Shown: positions 27,408-36,972, numbered from the stretch's first letter. The stretch: DNA of 64,000 nt from an uncultured Lachnospiraceae bacterium (GCA_910587635.1 CAJUNB010000018.1:124001-188000); one strand, 5' to 3'. Numbers and translations are program-made. Notes: generated by a model from the sequence alone, not told the origin.

Positions 27408-28415
27408 ATGGGGAGAGAGACAGTTCAGAAAAAGGCTGAAAGAGAAATTCCGGCCACTGTAATCATACCGAATCTGAACGGTATGGGATATCTGGAAAAT
27501 TGCCTGCAATCTCTGTATGCCTGTGAGAGTTCGTCATTTCCGGTTATAATCATAGACAATGGTTCTACAGATGAGAGTGTCTCTTTTATAAAGAAGAGAT
27601 ATCCACAGGTACAATTGATCTGTTTTTCGGAAAACAGAGGTTTCTGCAGTGCCGTCAATGCGGGGATTACCGCTGCCCGAACTCCCTATGTGATTCTACT
27701 GAATAATGATACGACTGTAGAGAGACATTTTGTTACCAGATTGACAGAGGCAGTGAGCAGAAAGCCGTATTATTTTTCGGTGAGTGCAAAAATGGTATCT
27801 ATGGCGGATAGAGATATCATAGATGACGCGGGGGACTATTATTGTGCTTTCGGATGGGCGTTTGCCAGGGGGAAAGGGAAAAAGGCAGCGGGCTATAGCA
27901 GGCCCTGTAATATATTTGCTGCCTGTGGAGGAGCGGCAATCTACCGAAGAGATATACTTCTGGAGCTGGGACTGTTCGATGAAGCCCATTTTGCTTATCT
28001 GGAGGATATTGATGTCGGTTGGCGGGCACGTATCCGGGGATACAGAAACCGGTTTGAACCGAAAGCAGTAGTACATCATGCAGGAAGTGGTTTTTCCGGT
28101 TCCCGGTACAATGAATTCAAGATCAGACTTTCCTCCAGAAACAGCGTTTACCTCATTGGAAAAAACATGCCACCTGTTCAGATTTTATTCAATTTTCCCT
28201 TTTTACTGTGTGGTTTTTTGATAAAATATATTTTTTTTGTAAAAAAAGGGTACGGGAATATATACAGAGAAGGGTTGAAAAAAGGATGGAAAATGTGTAT
28301 GTCAGAAGCAGGAAAAGCCCGTAAAATCAGGTTTTCCTGGAAATATTTTCCTCAGTATATGCGGCTGGAGGGAGAAATGCTGTACAATCTGTTTGTCCGC
28401 AGATTGTTTAGTTAA
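27408..28415 (+). CDS. GT2 glycosyltransferase, rhamnosyltransferase-like
   Basis: A 335-residue GT-A enzyme with VIIPNLNGMGYLENCL, IIIDNGSTDESVSF, FSENRGFCSAVNAG and ILLNNDTTVE (metal site), then FAYLEDIDVGWRARIRGY, the acceptor-base motif of WbbL/RfbN-type rhamnosyltransferases. A hydrophobic, basic C-terminal region (about 250-300) suggests membrane association. The ATG follows an AGGAGAG site 37 bases after the previous gene. Rhamnose as donor is inferred from family resemblance and from the rml genes. Confidence 0.87.
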   Translation: MGRETVQKKAEREIPATVIIPNLNGMGYLENCLQSLYACESSSFPVIIIDNGSTDESVSFIKKRYPQVQLICFSENRGFCSAVNAGITAARTPYVILLNNDTTVERHFVTRLTEAVSRKPYYFSVSAKMVSMADRDIIDDAGDYYCAFGWAFARGKGKKAAGYSRPCNIFAACGGAAIYRRDILLELGLFDEAHFAYLEDIDVGWRARIRGYRNRFEPKAVVHHAGSGFSGSRYNEFKIRLSSRNSVYLIGKNMPPVQILFNFPFLLCGFLIKYIFFVKKGYGNIYREGLKKGWKMCMSEAGKARKIRFSWKYFPQYMRLEGEMLYNLFVRRLFS

Positions 28416-28487
28416 GAAAAGTTTAAGTTGTTTTTTATGTAATATTATTGTAATATGTTATGTGGACAGGAAAGCCGGTGTACTGTT

Positions 28488-29897
28488 ATGATTAAAGATA
28501 ATCAGAAATACTTTAACAGATTACATTTGTTGATGGATGCCCTTATTGTGGCATGTTCTTATATACTGGCATGGTACTTAAGATTTGAAAGTATATTTGC
28601 TTCAAAAAGACAGGGGATAGGTGTTCTCGGCAGAGAGACTTACTTTTATGCCCTTTATTTTATTGTGCCGGCCTATATTATACTATATTATTTCTTCAAT
28701 ATGTACACGTCAAAACGGACGTCCAGGAAGAAATATGAAGTATATGGTATTTTGAAATCCAATACAGTGGGAGTTCTTCTTTTTCTCGTTGTACTGTATG
28801 TAATCAATCAGCCGAACTTCTCCCGTACGATGATAGTTATCTTTTATATCATCAATATCGTACTGACGACACTGAGCAGGCAAATACTACGTAATGCCCT
28901 TCATTATTTTCGACGGAAGGGATATAACCTGAAATATATACTTCTGGTAGGTTATTCCAGAGCTGCAGAGGAATACATTACCCGTATTAACGCAAACCCT
29001 CAATGGGGGTATGTGGTTAGAGGGGTGTTGGATGACAGAGTGCCGAGAGGAACACTGTACAAAGGTGTTAAAGTATTGGGACGGATTGATAATCTGACGA
29101 TTATTCTTCCTGAAAATAAGCTGGATGAAATTGCCATCACTCTTGCTCTTGAGGATTACGGCAGACTGGAAGAAATTGTCGATTTATGTGAGAAGTCAGG
29201 TGTGCATACTAAATTTATACCGGACTATAACAGCCTGATTCCGAGCAGACCTTATACGGAAGATCTGATGGGTCTACCGGTCATTAATATTCGGTATGTA
29301 CCGCTGACAAATACACTGAATCTTATATTGAAAAGGTGTGTGGATATCATCGGTTCGGTATTGGGACTTATTATTGTTTCGCCGATTATGATCCTCACTG
29401 CGGCAGCAGTAAAGCTGTCCAGCCCAGGACCGATTATTTTCAAGCAGGAGAGAATCGGCCTTCATAATAAGCCTTTTTGGATGTATAAATTCAGGACTAT
29501 GGAAATACAGAAGGAATCTTCTGAGAAAAAAGCATGGACTGTTAGAAATGATCCACGGGTAACAAAAATAGGAAAATTTCTGCGCAGGACAAGCTTGGAT
29601 GAATTTCCGCAGTTGTACAATATACTGCGTGGCGATATGAGCCTCGTGGGTCCCAGGCCGGAACGGCCGCTTTTTGTAGAAAAATTCAGGGAAGAGATTC
29701 CTCGTTATATGATTAAGCATCAGGTACGTCCAGGGCTGACCGGTTGGGCGCAGATCAATGGATATCGGGGAGATACTTCTATTCGGAAACGGATAGACTA
29801 TGATATATTTTATATTGAAAACTGGACAATGGGACTGGACTTTAAGATCATGTTTTTAACGATATTCAAAGGTTTTATCAATAAAAATGCATATTAG
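28488..29897 (+). CDS. Undecaprenyl-phosphate hexose-1-phosphate transferase (WcaJ/WbaP-type)
   Basis: A 469-residue polyprenyl glycosylphosphotransferase that starts glycan synthesis by moving a hexose-1-phosphate from a UDP-sugar to undecaprenyl phosphate. Four N-terminal membrane helices are followed by a Rossmann-like central domain (about 145-260). The catalytic domain (about 278-469) has KRCVDIIGS, IFKQERIGL, KFRTM, RRTSLDEFPQLYNIL, SLVGPRPERP and the closing RPGLTGWAQINGYRG. All PHPT landmarks are present. ATG 28488 is preferred, with a GGAAAGCCGG site; an in-frame ATG at 28455 lacks one. Glucose or galactose is the likely first sugar. Confidence 0.93.
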   Translation: MIKDNQKYFNRLHLLMDALIVACSYILAWYLRFESIFASKRQGIGVLGRETYFYALYFIVPAYIILYYFFNMYTSKRTSRKKYEVYGILKSNTVGVLLFLVVLYVINQPNFSRTMIVIFYIINIVLTTLSRQILRNALHYFRRKGYNLKYILLVGYSRAAEEYITRINANPQWGYVVRGVLDDRVPRGTLYKGVKVLGRIDNLTIILPENKLDEIAITLALEDYGRLEEIVDLCEKSGVHTKFIPDYNSLIPSRPYTEDLMGLPVINIRYVPLTNTLNLILKRCVDIIGSVLGLIIVSPIMILTAAAVKLSSPGPIIFKQERIGLHNKPFWMYKFRTMEIQKESSEKKAWTVRNDPRVTKIGKFLRRTSLDEFPQLYNILRGDMSLVGPRPERPLFVEKFREEIPRYMIKHQVRPGLTGWAQINGYRGDTSIRKRIDYDIFYIENWTMGLDFKIMFLTIFKGFINKNAY

Positions 29898-29930
29898 CGT
29901 ACATGCGAATGACAAGGGGAGATAAAAAAG

Positions 29931-31532
29931 ATGGCAACAAAGAATGGGAAGAATTCCAGAGACAGGAGGGATTCCACTGCGAGACCTTCCACACGACGGC
30001 CCTCCTCTGACAGATCATCTGTAAGGCGGCCTGCGTCTGACAGACCATCTGCAAGACGGGCTTCATCTGACAGATATACTGAATACGAAGCAACATCCAG
30101 ACGAGCAGGTTCATCTGCAAGACGGACTTCCTCCGGTAATTCTTCTGCCAGGCGCCCCATGCCTGAACGGTCTACGACGAGGAGATCTTCCTATAACAGA
30201 TATGAGGAAGAAAGAGGGTTGTCTAAAAGATCTGCTGGGAGGAGACCTTCTGGTAAAAAGATGTCTGCCAAGAAAAAGGCGGCAAAGAGACGTAAGAGGA
30301 TAATGCTGTTTGCGGCCGAAATTATTTTGCTCATAGTGATGCTTGGTTTTCTCTATACTGTTCTGAAAACAGAGCGTGTAGACAGAATTAAGATCGACGA
30401 AGGCAGTATTGTCATGGAGATGAACGAAAATGTGGAAAATAATGAAGTTATGCAAGGATATCGAAACATAGCTTTGTTTGGTGTGGATTCCCGGGAAGGC
30501 TCTCTTGGCAAAGGAACAAGAAGTGATACGATCATTATCGCATCTATCAATCAGGACACAGGAGACGTAAAGCTTGTCTCTGTTTTCCGTGATACGTATC
30601 TGAACCTTGGAAATGATAATTATAATAAATGTAATGCGGCGTATGCAAAGGGCGGACCGGAACAGGCAATTATGATGCTGAATAAGAATCTGGACATGAA
30701 TATTACAGATTATGTTACGGTAGGATTTGACGGTCTGATCGAAGTAATCGATGCTCTGGGGGGTGTGGATATAAACGTCACAGAGAGCGAAATCCATTAT
30801 CTGAACGACTATCAGATCAGTATGGTAGGAACCACAAAGGACGGTATCAACTTTACCGCTACGGAAGGTACAGATTATACACCGGTAACTCATTCCGGTA
30901 TGCAGACGCTGAATGGCCTGCAGGCTACAGCTTATTGCCGTATCCGTTATATTGGAAACGATTTTCAGCGTGCGCAACGTCAGCGGGATGTCATTATGGC
31001 GATCGCGGAAAAAGCCAAAGGAGCCAGTGCATCTGAGCTGAATGATATTGCCAACGGCGTAGTGGATAACATTTCCACATCCCTTGATATCAGTGAAATT
31101 CTGGGAGTGCTGAAGGATGTAGGAAAGTACAGTGTTGTCGCTAATGACGGATTCCCGTTTGAACAGTACCGGGCTACGGGCAGAGTCGGCAGCAAGGGAA
31201 GCTGCGTTATTCCGCAGGATCTGGCTAAAAATGTAGAAGAGCTCCATAAATTCCTGTTTGATGTAGACAATTATGAAGTGTCTTCGGAGGTGAAAGAGTT
31301 TAGTGATAAGGTAGCCAATGATACCGGAAAATATGCCAATACTGCAGCAGATGAATTTGCAAAAAAGGATACGAATGAACCGGCGGATGCTTCAGGAGCA
31401 GATGATGCAGATACTGCTGGTGTACCTGCTGATGGGGATGACACAGGCGGTACTGAAATCAATGGTTTGGAAATGGAAGAAGCCGGTGAACTGGAAGATA
31501 TCGTAATCAATGAAGTAGCTGCAACACAGTGA
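29931..31532 (+). CDS. LytR-CpsA-Psr (LCP) family glycan ligase with Arg/Ser-rich tail
   Basis: A 533-residue LCP protein. The cytoplasmic N terminus (1-123) is built from imperfect SSDRxSxRRP-like repeats and is very rich in Arg and Ser. One membrane helix (about 124-145) is followed by the extracellular LCP domain (about 179-385) with ALFGVDSREG, RSDTIIIASIN, VSVFRDTYL, and LNGLQATAYCRIRYI with the conserved arginines that bind the polyprenyl pyrophosphate. The acidic, disordered C terminus (about 440-533) is unusual. LCP enzymes join undecaprenyl-linked glycans to peptidoglycan, so this is the expected last step of the locus. Confidence 0.93.
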   Translation: MATKNGKNSRDRRDSTARPSTRRPSSDRSSVRRPASDRPSARRASSDRYTEYEATSRRAGSSARRTSSGNSSARRPMPERSTTRRSSYNRYEEERGLSKRSAGRRPSGKKMSAKKKAAKRRKRIMLFAAEIILLIVMLGFLYTVLKTERVDRIKIDEGSIVMEMNENVENNEVMQGYRNIALFGVDSREGSLGKGTRSDTIIIASINQDTGDVKLVSVFRDTYLNLGNDNYNKCNAAYAKGGPEQAIMMLNKNLDMNITDYVTVGFDGLIEVIDALGGVDINVTESEIHYLNDYQISMVGTTKDGINFTATEGTDYTPVTHSGMQTLNGLQATAYCRIRYIGNDFQRAQRQRDVIMAIAEKAKGASASELNDIANGVVDNISTSLDISEILGVLKDVGKYSVVANDGFPFEQYRATGRVGSKGSCVIPQDLAKNVEELHKFLFDVDNYEVSSEVKEFSDKVANDTGKYANTAADEFAKKDTNEPADASGADDADTAGVPADGDDTGGTEINGLEMEEAGELEDIVINEVAATQ

Positions 31533-31651
31533 CAGGAAGCATAAAAAATAAAAACAAGTAACGGAAGGGGCCGGTTTCTGGTCCCTTTTTCGAAATTTGG
31601 AATGATAACCCATATCCAGATAAGATATCTGAATGAGCAAAGGAATATGAT

Positions 31652-32596
31652 ATGAAACCGATAGTGGATGTCATGATACCTACCAAAAAACCGAAAAAAG
31701 AATTTCTTATTCTGCTGGACAGACTGGAGAGGCAGAGCGTCAAACCGAACCGAATTATTATGATGAATACAGGGGAAAAGTATTTAAAGGGAGAGTGTTC
31801 TCAGGAAGCGCTTTTGCGGAAATATACGAATTTGGAAATTTACCATATTTCTGAAAATGAGTTTGATCATGGAAATACAAGAAACGAAGGAATCCGAAAA
31901 TCGAAAGCGCCATTCTTTGTTTGTATGACGCAGGATGCTGTCCCTGCAGATGAATATTTGCTGGAGCGTTTGCTGGAGCCGCTCATCGCCGGGAAGGCAG
32001 CAGTCAGCTATGCCAGGCAGCTTCCAAAAGAGGACTGCAATCCCGTGGAACGATTTGTAAAAAGTTTCAACTATCCTGACAAATCCAGACTAAAGAGCAG
32101 GAGGGATCTGGACTCGCTGGGAATCAAGACATTTTTCTGCTCCAATGCATGTGCCGCTTACAACAGAACGATTTTTGAGGAATCTGGAGGATTTATCCGT
32201 CATACGATTTTTAATGAAGATATGATTTATGCGGCAGGAATCATATCTTCAGGTGGGAAGATTGCCTATACGGCCAAGGCTCTCGTCTGTCATTCTCATA
32301 ATTATTCCTGGCAGGATAATTTTCGCAGGAACTTTGATCTGGGTGTTTCTCAGGCGGATCATCCTGAAATATTCGGAGGCGTGAAATCGGAATCGGAAGG
32401 AGTACGCCTTGTCAGGGAGACAATGCAATATCTGAAAAAAACTGGAAATAAAAGGCTGATTCCCTCTATGCTTTGGGGATGCGGCTGGAAACTGGCAGGA
32501 TACAGGCTGGGGAAAATGTATAAAAAGCTGCCTGGCTGGTTTATTTTAAAATGCAGCATGAATCGAAGCTATTGGCAGGGGATGAGAGAAAGGTAG
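31652..32596 (+). CDS. GT2 glycosyltransferase, rhamnosyltransferase family
   Basis: A 314-residue GT-A enzyme with VDVMIPTKKPKKEF at the N terminus, HISENEFDHGNTRNEGI (typical of RfbF/RgpB-like rhamnosyltransferases), and FVCMTQDAVPAD with the acidic metal ligand. It continues through NACAAYNRTIFEESGGF and FNEDMIYAAGII with the acidic catalytic base, and ends in a basic, aromatic C-terminal segment. The ATG follows AAAGGAATATGAT. It lies 8 bases upstream of glmS and was probably transcribed with it, linking amino-sugar supply with glycan assembly. Confidence 0.87.
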   Translation: MKPIVDVMIPTKKPKKEFLILLDRLERQSVKPNRIIMMNTGEKYLKGECSQEALLRKYTNLEIYHISENEFDHGNTRNEGIRKSKAPFFVCMTQDAVPADEYLLERLLEPLIAGKAAVSYARQLPKEDCNPVERFVKSFNYPDKSRLKSRRDLDSLGIKTFFCSNACAAYNRTIFEESGGFIRHTIFNEDMIYAAGIISSGGKIAYTAKALVCHSHNYSWQDNFRRNFDLGVSQADHPEIFGGVKSESEGVRLVRETMQYLKKTGNKRLIPSMLWGCGWKLAGYRLGKMYKKLPGWFILKCSMNRSYWQGMRER

Positions 32597-32604
32597 GGAA
32601 CATC

Positions 32605-34431
32605 ATGTGTGGTATCGTAGGATATATCGGCAAACAACAGGCGGCACCTGTCATATTGGACGGACTTGCCAGACTGGAATACAGAGGATATGATTCCGCC
32701 GGAATGGCAGTATTTGACGGAGCAACTGTAAATGTGACTAAGGCAGTAGGCAGGCTGAAAGTGTTGGAAGAGTTGACACACGGAGGGGAGACAATGCCGG
32801 GCTTCGTGGGAATCGGCCATACGAGATGGGCTACTCATGGCGCACCCAATGATGTAAATTCTCATCCACATTTTAATAAGGATAAGACAATTACAGTCGT
32901 ACACAATGGTATTATTGAAAATTATATTACCTTGCGTAACAGACTGATTAAAAAAGGTTATGAGTTTCAGTCGGAGACGGATACGGAAGTAGTGGCACAG
33001 ATGCTGGATCGTTACTACAATGGGAATCCACTGGAGACAATCTTGAAGGTGCTTCACAGAATCGAAGGTTCCTATGCTCTGGGCATTCTTTTTTCCGATC
33101 ATCCGGGAGAAATCTTTGCAGTGAGAAAAGGAAGCCCCCTTGTAGTGGGACAGAGCAAGGATGGTTGCTTTATTGCCTCCGATGTGCCGGCGATTCTAAG
33201 ATATACCCGGACCGTATATTTCGTAGAGGAACAGGAAATTGTTCGTCTGGAAGCGGACCATATGCATTTTTATACGATGGATGAGGAAGAGATCGAGAAA
33301 GAACCTACAAGAATCGAATGGGACGCGGATGCAGCAGAAAAGGCCGGCTATGAGCATTTTATGCTGAAAGAAATGTATGAACAGCCAAAGACGGTGACGG
33401 ACACACTCGTTCCCCGAATTAAAAAAGACAAGATAGAAATCGAAGAACTGGGACTTGAGGATGAGAAAATCAAGGCAGTAAAGAAGATTCACATTGTTGC
33501 CTGTGGTTCGGCATATCATGCCGGTGTGACTGGTAAGTATGTACTGGAAGGTCTGGCAAGGATTCCTGTGGAAGTGGATCTGGCTTCGGAATTTCGTTAT
33601 CGGGATCCGATTTTGGAAGAGGGAGCCATGGTGATTGCTATCAGCCAGTCCGGTGAGACGGCAGACACTCTTGCTGCTGTCAGAGAAGCAAAGAAAAGAG
33701 ACTTTCAGGTGCTTGGCATTGTCAATGTAGTGGGCAGTTCCATTGCCAGAGAAGCGGATAATGTCATGTATACATGGGCCGGACCGGAGATTGCAGTGGC
33801 CACAACGAAAGCCTACAGCGCGCAGCTCATAGCGCTGTATCTGCTTGCTGTAAAGTTTGCTTCTGCCAAGAAGACAATAGATGAGAAGACATATCAGGTG
33901 CTTCTGCGAGATCTGAAAAGACTTCCCGATCAGATCGAGCTTTTGTTAAATAGTAAGGAAAGAGTACAGCATTTTGCCAATCGATATATTGGAGCCAGAG
34001 ACGTATTTTTCATCGGCAGAGGAATCGATTATGCGATTTCATTGGAAGGTTCGCTGAAATTAAAAGAAATTTCCTATATCCATTCAGAGGCATATGCCGC
34101 CGGGGAACTGAAACACGGGACGATATCTTTGATAGAGGAAGGGACTCTCGTGGCTGCTGTATCCACGCAGCCCCAGCTTTACCAGAAAACGATCAGCAAT
34201 ATGGTGGAGGTAAAAGCAAGGGGAGCATTCCTGCTCGCAGTGACCAATGAAGGGAACAAAGAGATCGAAAAGGTATCGGATTATGTCATTTATATACCGG
34301 AAACCAATCCTTATTTTACCAATTCTCTTGCCATCATTCCTCTGCAACTATTTGGATATTATGTGGCCGTTGGCAAAGGATGCGATGTGGATAAGCCAAG
34401 GAATCTGGCTAAATCAGTGACGGTAGAATAA
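32605..34431 (+). CDS. glmS: Glutamine-fructose-6-phosphate aminotransferase
   Basis: A 608-residue enzyme making glucosamine-6-phosphate from fructose-6-phosphate and glutamine, the entry to UDP-GlcNAc. The N-terminal Cys after Met (MCGIVGYIG) is the glutaminase nucleophile, with HTRWATHG and NGIIENY forming that site. Two SIS domains follow (ACGSAYHAG; SQSGETADT; FIGRGIDYA), and the C-terminal DKPRNLAKSVTVE tail closes the sugar site. The start is ATG 32605; the longer frame from 32551 lies in the upstream gene. No glmS ribozyme is seen, since only 8 bases separate it from the GT2 gene. Confidence 0.97.
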   Translation: MCGIVGYIGKQQAAPVILDGLARLEYRGYDSAGMAVFDGATVNVTKAVGRLKVLEELTHGGETMPGFVGIGHTRWATHGAPNDVNSHPHFNKDKTITVVHNGIIENYITLRNRLIKKGYEFQSETDTEVVAQMLDRYYNGNPLETILKVLHRIEGSYALGILFSDHPGEIFAVRKGSPLVVGQSKDGCFIASDVPAILRYTRTVYFVEEQEIVRLEADHMHFYTMDEEEIEKEPTRIEWDADAAEKAGYEHFMLKEMYEQPKTVTDTLVPRIKKDKIEIEELGLEDEKIKAVKKIHIVACGSAYHAGVTGKYVLEGLARIPVEVDLASEFRYRDPILEEGAMVIAISQSGETADTLAAVREAKKRDFQVLGIVNVVGSSIAREADNVMYTWAGPEIAVATTKAYSAQLIALYLLAVKFASAKKTIDEKTYQVLLRDLKRLPDQIELLLNSKERVQHFANRYIGARDVFFIGRGIDYAISLEGSLKLKEISYIHSEAYAAGELKHGTISLIEEGTLVAAVSTQPQLYQKTISNMVEVKARGAFLLAVTNEGNKEIEKVSDYVIYIPETNPYFTNSLAIIPLQLFGYYVAVGKGCDVDKPRNLAKSVTVE

Positions 34432-34536
34432 CGATCTTATTTTTTATAAAAAATGCATAATTTAATCACATTTTGGACACAAATGCCCGGTATACTGGGA
34501 TTCATAAAAAGGAAACACAGAAAAGAGGTAATGCAT

Positions 34537-35874
34537 ATGTATGGAAATAATTATCCTAATGACTTTGATGATAATATAAATAATACCCAGGGCATTTACA
34601 GCAGCTATCAAAATGTTCCTCCTGTTCCGCCAGTGCCGGAGAAAAAAAAGAAAGAGCATAAACTGTTGAAAAAGCTGGCGATAGCAGCCGGCGTGGGAAT
34701 GTGCTTTGGCGTGTTTGCCGGAGCGGGATTTTACTCGGTGAAATCTACGGCAGAATTGCTTGGAATCGGGCAGCAGGAAAAGTCAGCAGTAGAAACGCAG
34801 GCACCTGTACAACAGCAGGGAGACATCGAAAGCAGTAATGTGGTATCTACAAATAATGCCAATGCTGTTACAACTGTGACAACAGATGTAACCGGTGTGG
34901 TAAAACAGGCCATGCCTTCTATTGTGGCGATCACTAATATGTATACAGAGGAATATAATTTCTTCGGACAGAAAATGGAAAGCCCCAATGAAGCCAGTGG
35001 TTCTGGTATTATCGTAGGAGAAAATGATACGGAATTGCTGGTTGTGACAAATCAGCATGTCATCGCAGGCGCGGATGAATTGAGTGTACAGTTTATAGAT
35101 GGCGAACAGGTGAAGGCGAAAGTAAAAGGATACGATTCTGAAAAAGATCTGGCAGTTATTGCGGTTGCCCTTGATGAGATCAAGAGTTCTACAAGAGAGC
35201 AGATTGTCATTGCCTCTCTGGGAGATTCGGATAACCTGACAGTAGGTGAACCTGCCATTGCTATCGGAAATGCACTCGGTTATGGACAGTCCGTTACAAC
35301 GGGCGTGATCAGTGCGCTCGATCGGGAATTGGGGGACAGCAGCAATAAGCTGATTCAGACAGATGCCGCTATCAATCCGGGAAATTCCGGCGGAGCATTA
35401 TTAAATGTAAGTGGTGAAGTGATCGGTATCAATTCCAATAAAATCGGTGGTACTGTAGTGGAAGGTATGGGTTATGCTATCCCGATCTCTTCTGCAAAGC
35501 CTATCATAGAAGATCTGATGTCTAAGACGACGAAGGGAGAACCAGTGGCTGAGAAGGATAAAGCATATCTCGGGATATCCGGCGTCAATGTGACAGAGGA
35601 AGTATCTCAGGTGTACGGTATGCCAAAAGGAGTATATGTAGGCCAGGTATATGAAGGAACAGCTGCTGAGAGGGCAGGACTTGTAAAAGGCGATATTATT
35701 ACAAAGTTTGACGGAAGCAGCGTGTCTTCTATGGAAGAGCTGCAATCAATGATGGATTATTATGCGGCCGGTTCAGAAGTGGAACTTACGATACAGCAGG
35801 GAAGTCCCAATGGATACCAGGAGAAAAAGGTGACAATTATATTGGGCTCCAAAGCTGAGGCAGATATAGGGTAA
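34537..35874 (+). CDS. HtrA/DegP-type membrane-anchored serine protease
   Basis: A 445-residue S1C protease. A cytoplasmic N terminus (about 1-45, polar with a short Pro-rich PPVPPVP stretch) precedes one membrane helix (about 47-66). The protease domain carries the triad His174 (TNQHVIAG), Asp204 (SEKDLAVI) and Ser284 (NPGNSGGALL). A single PDZ domain follows (about 345-440, GVYVGQVYEGTAAERAGL). ATG 34537 sits eight bases after AAAAGAGG; ATG 34531 is too close to that site. It degrades or refolds damaged proteins outside the membrane. It has its own promoter region after glmS. Confidence 0.93.
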   Translation: MYGNNYPNDFDDNINNTQGIYSSYQNVPPVPPVPEKKKKEHKLLKKLAIAAGVGMCFGVFAGAGFYSVKSTAELLGIGQQEKSAVETQAPVQQQGDIESSNVVSTNNANAVTTVTTDVTGVVKQAMPSIVAITNMYTEEYNFFGQKMESPNEASGSGIIVGENDTELLVVTNQHVIAGADELSVQFIDGEQVKAKVKGYDSEKDLAVIAVALDEIKSSTREQIVIASLGDSDNLTVGEPAIAIGNALGYGQSVTTGVISALDRELGDSSNKLIQTDAAINPGNSGGALLNVSGEVIGINSNKIGGTVVEGMGYAIPISSAKPIIEDLMSKTTKGEPVAEKDKAYLGISGVNVTEEVSQVYGMPKGVYVGQVYEGTAAERAGLVKGDIITKFDGSSVSSMEELQSMMDYYAAGSEVELTIQQGSPNGYQEKKVTIILGSKAEADIG

Positions 35875-35882
35875 TAATTGAT

Positions 35883-35910
35883 TTGCCATAGAGAATTGAG
35901 AATCTATAAT
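35883..35910 (+). promoter_or_regulatory. Promoter-like sequence directly after htrA
   Basis: TTGCCA (35883-35888), 16 bases, TATAAT (35905-35910). Transcription from here would start near 35917 and reach the strong hairpin at 35965-36002, giving a transcript of about 90 bases with no coding region. Confidence 0.5.
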
Positions 35911-35916
35911 ATAATA

Positions 35917-36008
35917 TATACAGATACTCGCCCGAATGGGCATCTGACATATGTGAAGCACATAATATAATAAATGGGGGTGACAACCCCCATTTATTAT
36001 ATCATGGT
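35917..36008 (+). ncRNA. Candidate small RNA, homologous to the lipoprotein leader
   Basis: The stretch 35929-35975 matches the reverse strand of 36704-36750 at about 40 of 47 positions. Both contain a GCCC-loop-GGGC hairpin (loop GAAT or GAAC) and a second stem ending in GCACAT, whose pairing survives the differences through G-U pairs. Here it sits between a promoter-like sequence and a strong terminator; the other copy is the 5' leader of the lipoprotein gene. I do not recognise it as a known riboswitch class. Confidence 0.4.
35965..36002. terminator. Strong bidirectional terminator
   Basis: A perfect 17-bp stem (35965-35981 with 35986-36002) with a four-base GACA loop and AT-rich flanks on both sides. 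It separates htrA and the candidate small RNA from the convergent lipoprotein gene. Confidence 0.85.
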
Positions 36009-36057
36009 TAAACCTTTCGCACTTTCTTCGATAAGAAATTACGGTTTTTCTCTGTAC

Positions 36058-36690
36058 TTATTCTGTGTCGGTACCATTCCAGTCCACATCATATTCTTTT
36101 TCTACATAAAAATTGTAGAGCATATGGTCTTCCGGGCTAAAGGTGAGACTGTAAGAGTATTCCAAACCATATTGAAGCATACCATTATCAAATGCAGTGA
36201 AATCCGGGAACATCTCGTGTGCTTTTTCCTCAGATATTTCTCCCACGGGTACACCGTTGAAGGTAACTACAGACCGCTCTTCCGGTGTAGCGCTTACCAT
36301 GGAAAATTCCAGCCGGGCGATGGTAGCCTCTCCCAGTTTTACAGTCTCTTCATCTGTGGCCATGGAAATATGTGCAAAAATGGTATCAGAGATCCAGATA
36401 GAAGCACCAGAATAATAGGAATTGGGCTCCAGATCTGTCTCCGGGTCTACTTCGTAAGTGGTGATATCAGAGACACCACCGCTGCCCATTTCCGATACGG
36501 TGATGTTAAGCCCCTGGTCCAGTAACGCCTGGACAGTAGTCTCTCCCACCCGGATTTCTACGTCGTTAATGGTGATTGGGTAGAGAGTCTCTGACGGTTC
36601 TTCCGCTTCCGGTTCTTTGGACTGGCCGCAGCCAGTTATGAGTACGATGCCGAACAGAATGGCAAGTACAGTTGCAAGATGTTTTTTCAT
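36058..36690 (-). CDS. Lipoprotein of unknown function
   Basis: A 210-residue secreted lipoprotein. The signal peptide (1-21) ends in the lipobox LITGC, giving a lipidated Cys at about residue 21, followed by a short Glu/Pro-rich linker. The mature domain has alternating beta strands (PITINDVEIRVGETTVQAL, WISDTIFAHISM, VVTFNGVPVGEI) and an acidic C terminus. I recognise no family. ATG 36690 follows GGAGG. Its leader carries the structured repeat at 36704-36750. Convergent with htrA across the strong terminator. Confidence 0.75.
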   Translation of the reverse strand: MKKHLATVLAILFGIVLITGCGQSKEPEAEEPSETLYPITINDVEIRVGETTVQALLDQGLNITVSEMGSGGVSDITTYEVDPETDLEPNSYYSGASIWISDTIFAHISMATDEETVKLGEATIARLEFSMVSATPEERSVVTFNGVPVGEISEEKAHEMFPDFTAFDNGMLQYGLEYSYSLTFSPEDHMLYNFYVEKEYDVDWNGTDTE

Positions 36691-36703
36691 GATAACCTCC
36701 TTT

Positions 36704-36750
36704 ATGTATTATATCATGTGCTCCACACATGTGGGATGCCCGTTCGGGCG
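36704..36750 (-). promoter_or_regulatory. Structured leader of the lipoprotein gene (second copy of the htrA-downstream element)
   Basis: Minus-strand leader with a GCCCGAACGGGC hairpin and a downstream stem using GCACAT, matching 35929-35975 at about 85 percent. A TATAAT lies upstream on the minus strand at 36769-36764 with a weak -35 region. The duplicate is inverted relative to the first copy, so the two copies bracket the gene. Confidence 0.5.
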
Positions 36751-36972
36751 GAATTTCTCTGTTATTATACCACAAAATAAAGTTGATAGGAAGTATTGTA
36801 AGAGAATGCAAGTTGTAAATCTGGTGGAGAAGTTCCTGTAACTATGTTATAATAAAAAACCAAAGAATCAGAAAAACAAGCAAATAATATAGTTCAGGAC
36901 GTGAGTTTCCTTGTCCACTTAGAGTACAGATAAATAATGTATGAAAACATATTTTTATAGTGGAGATTAATC

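Noticed and set aside
30111..31247. 378-codon minus-strand open frame inside the LCP gene
   Set aside because: Antisense shadow; the LCP motifs on the plus strand are intact.
32580..32604. glmS ribozyme upstream of glmS
   Set aside because: Only eight bases separate the upstream gene from the glmS start; there is no room for the ribozyme.
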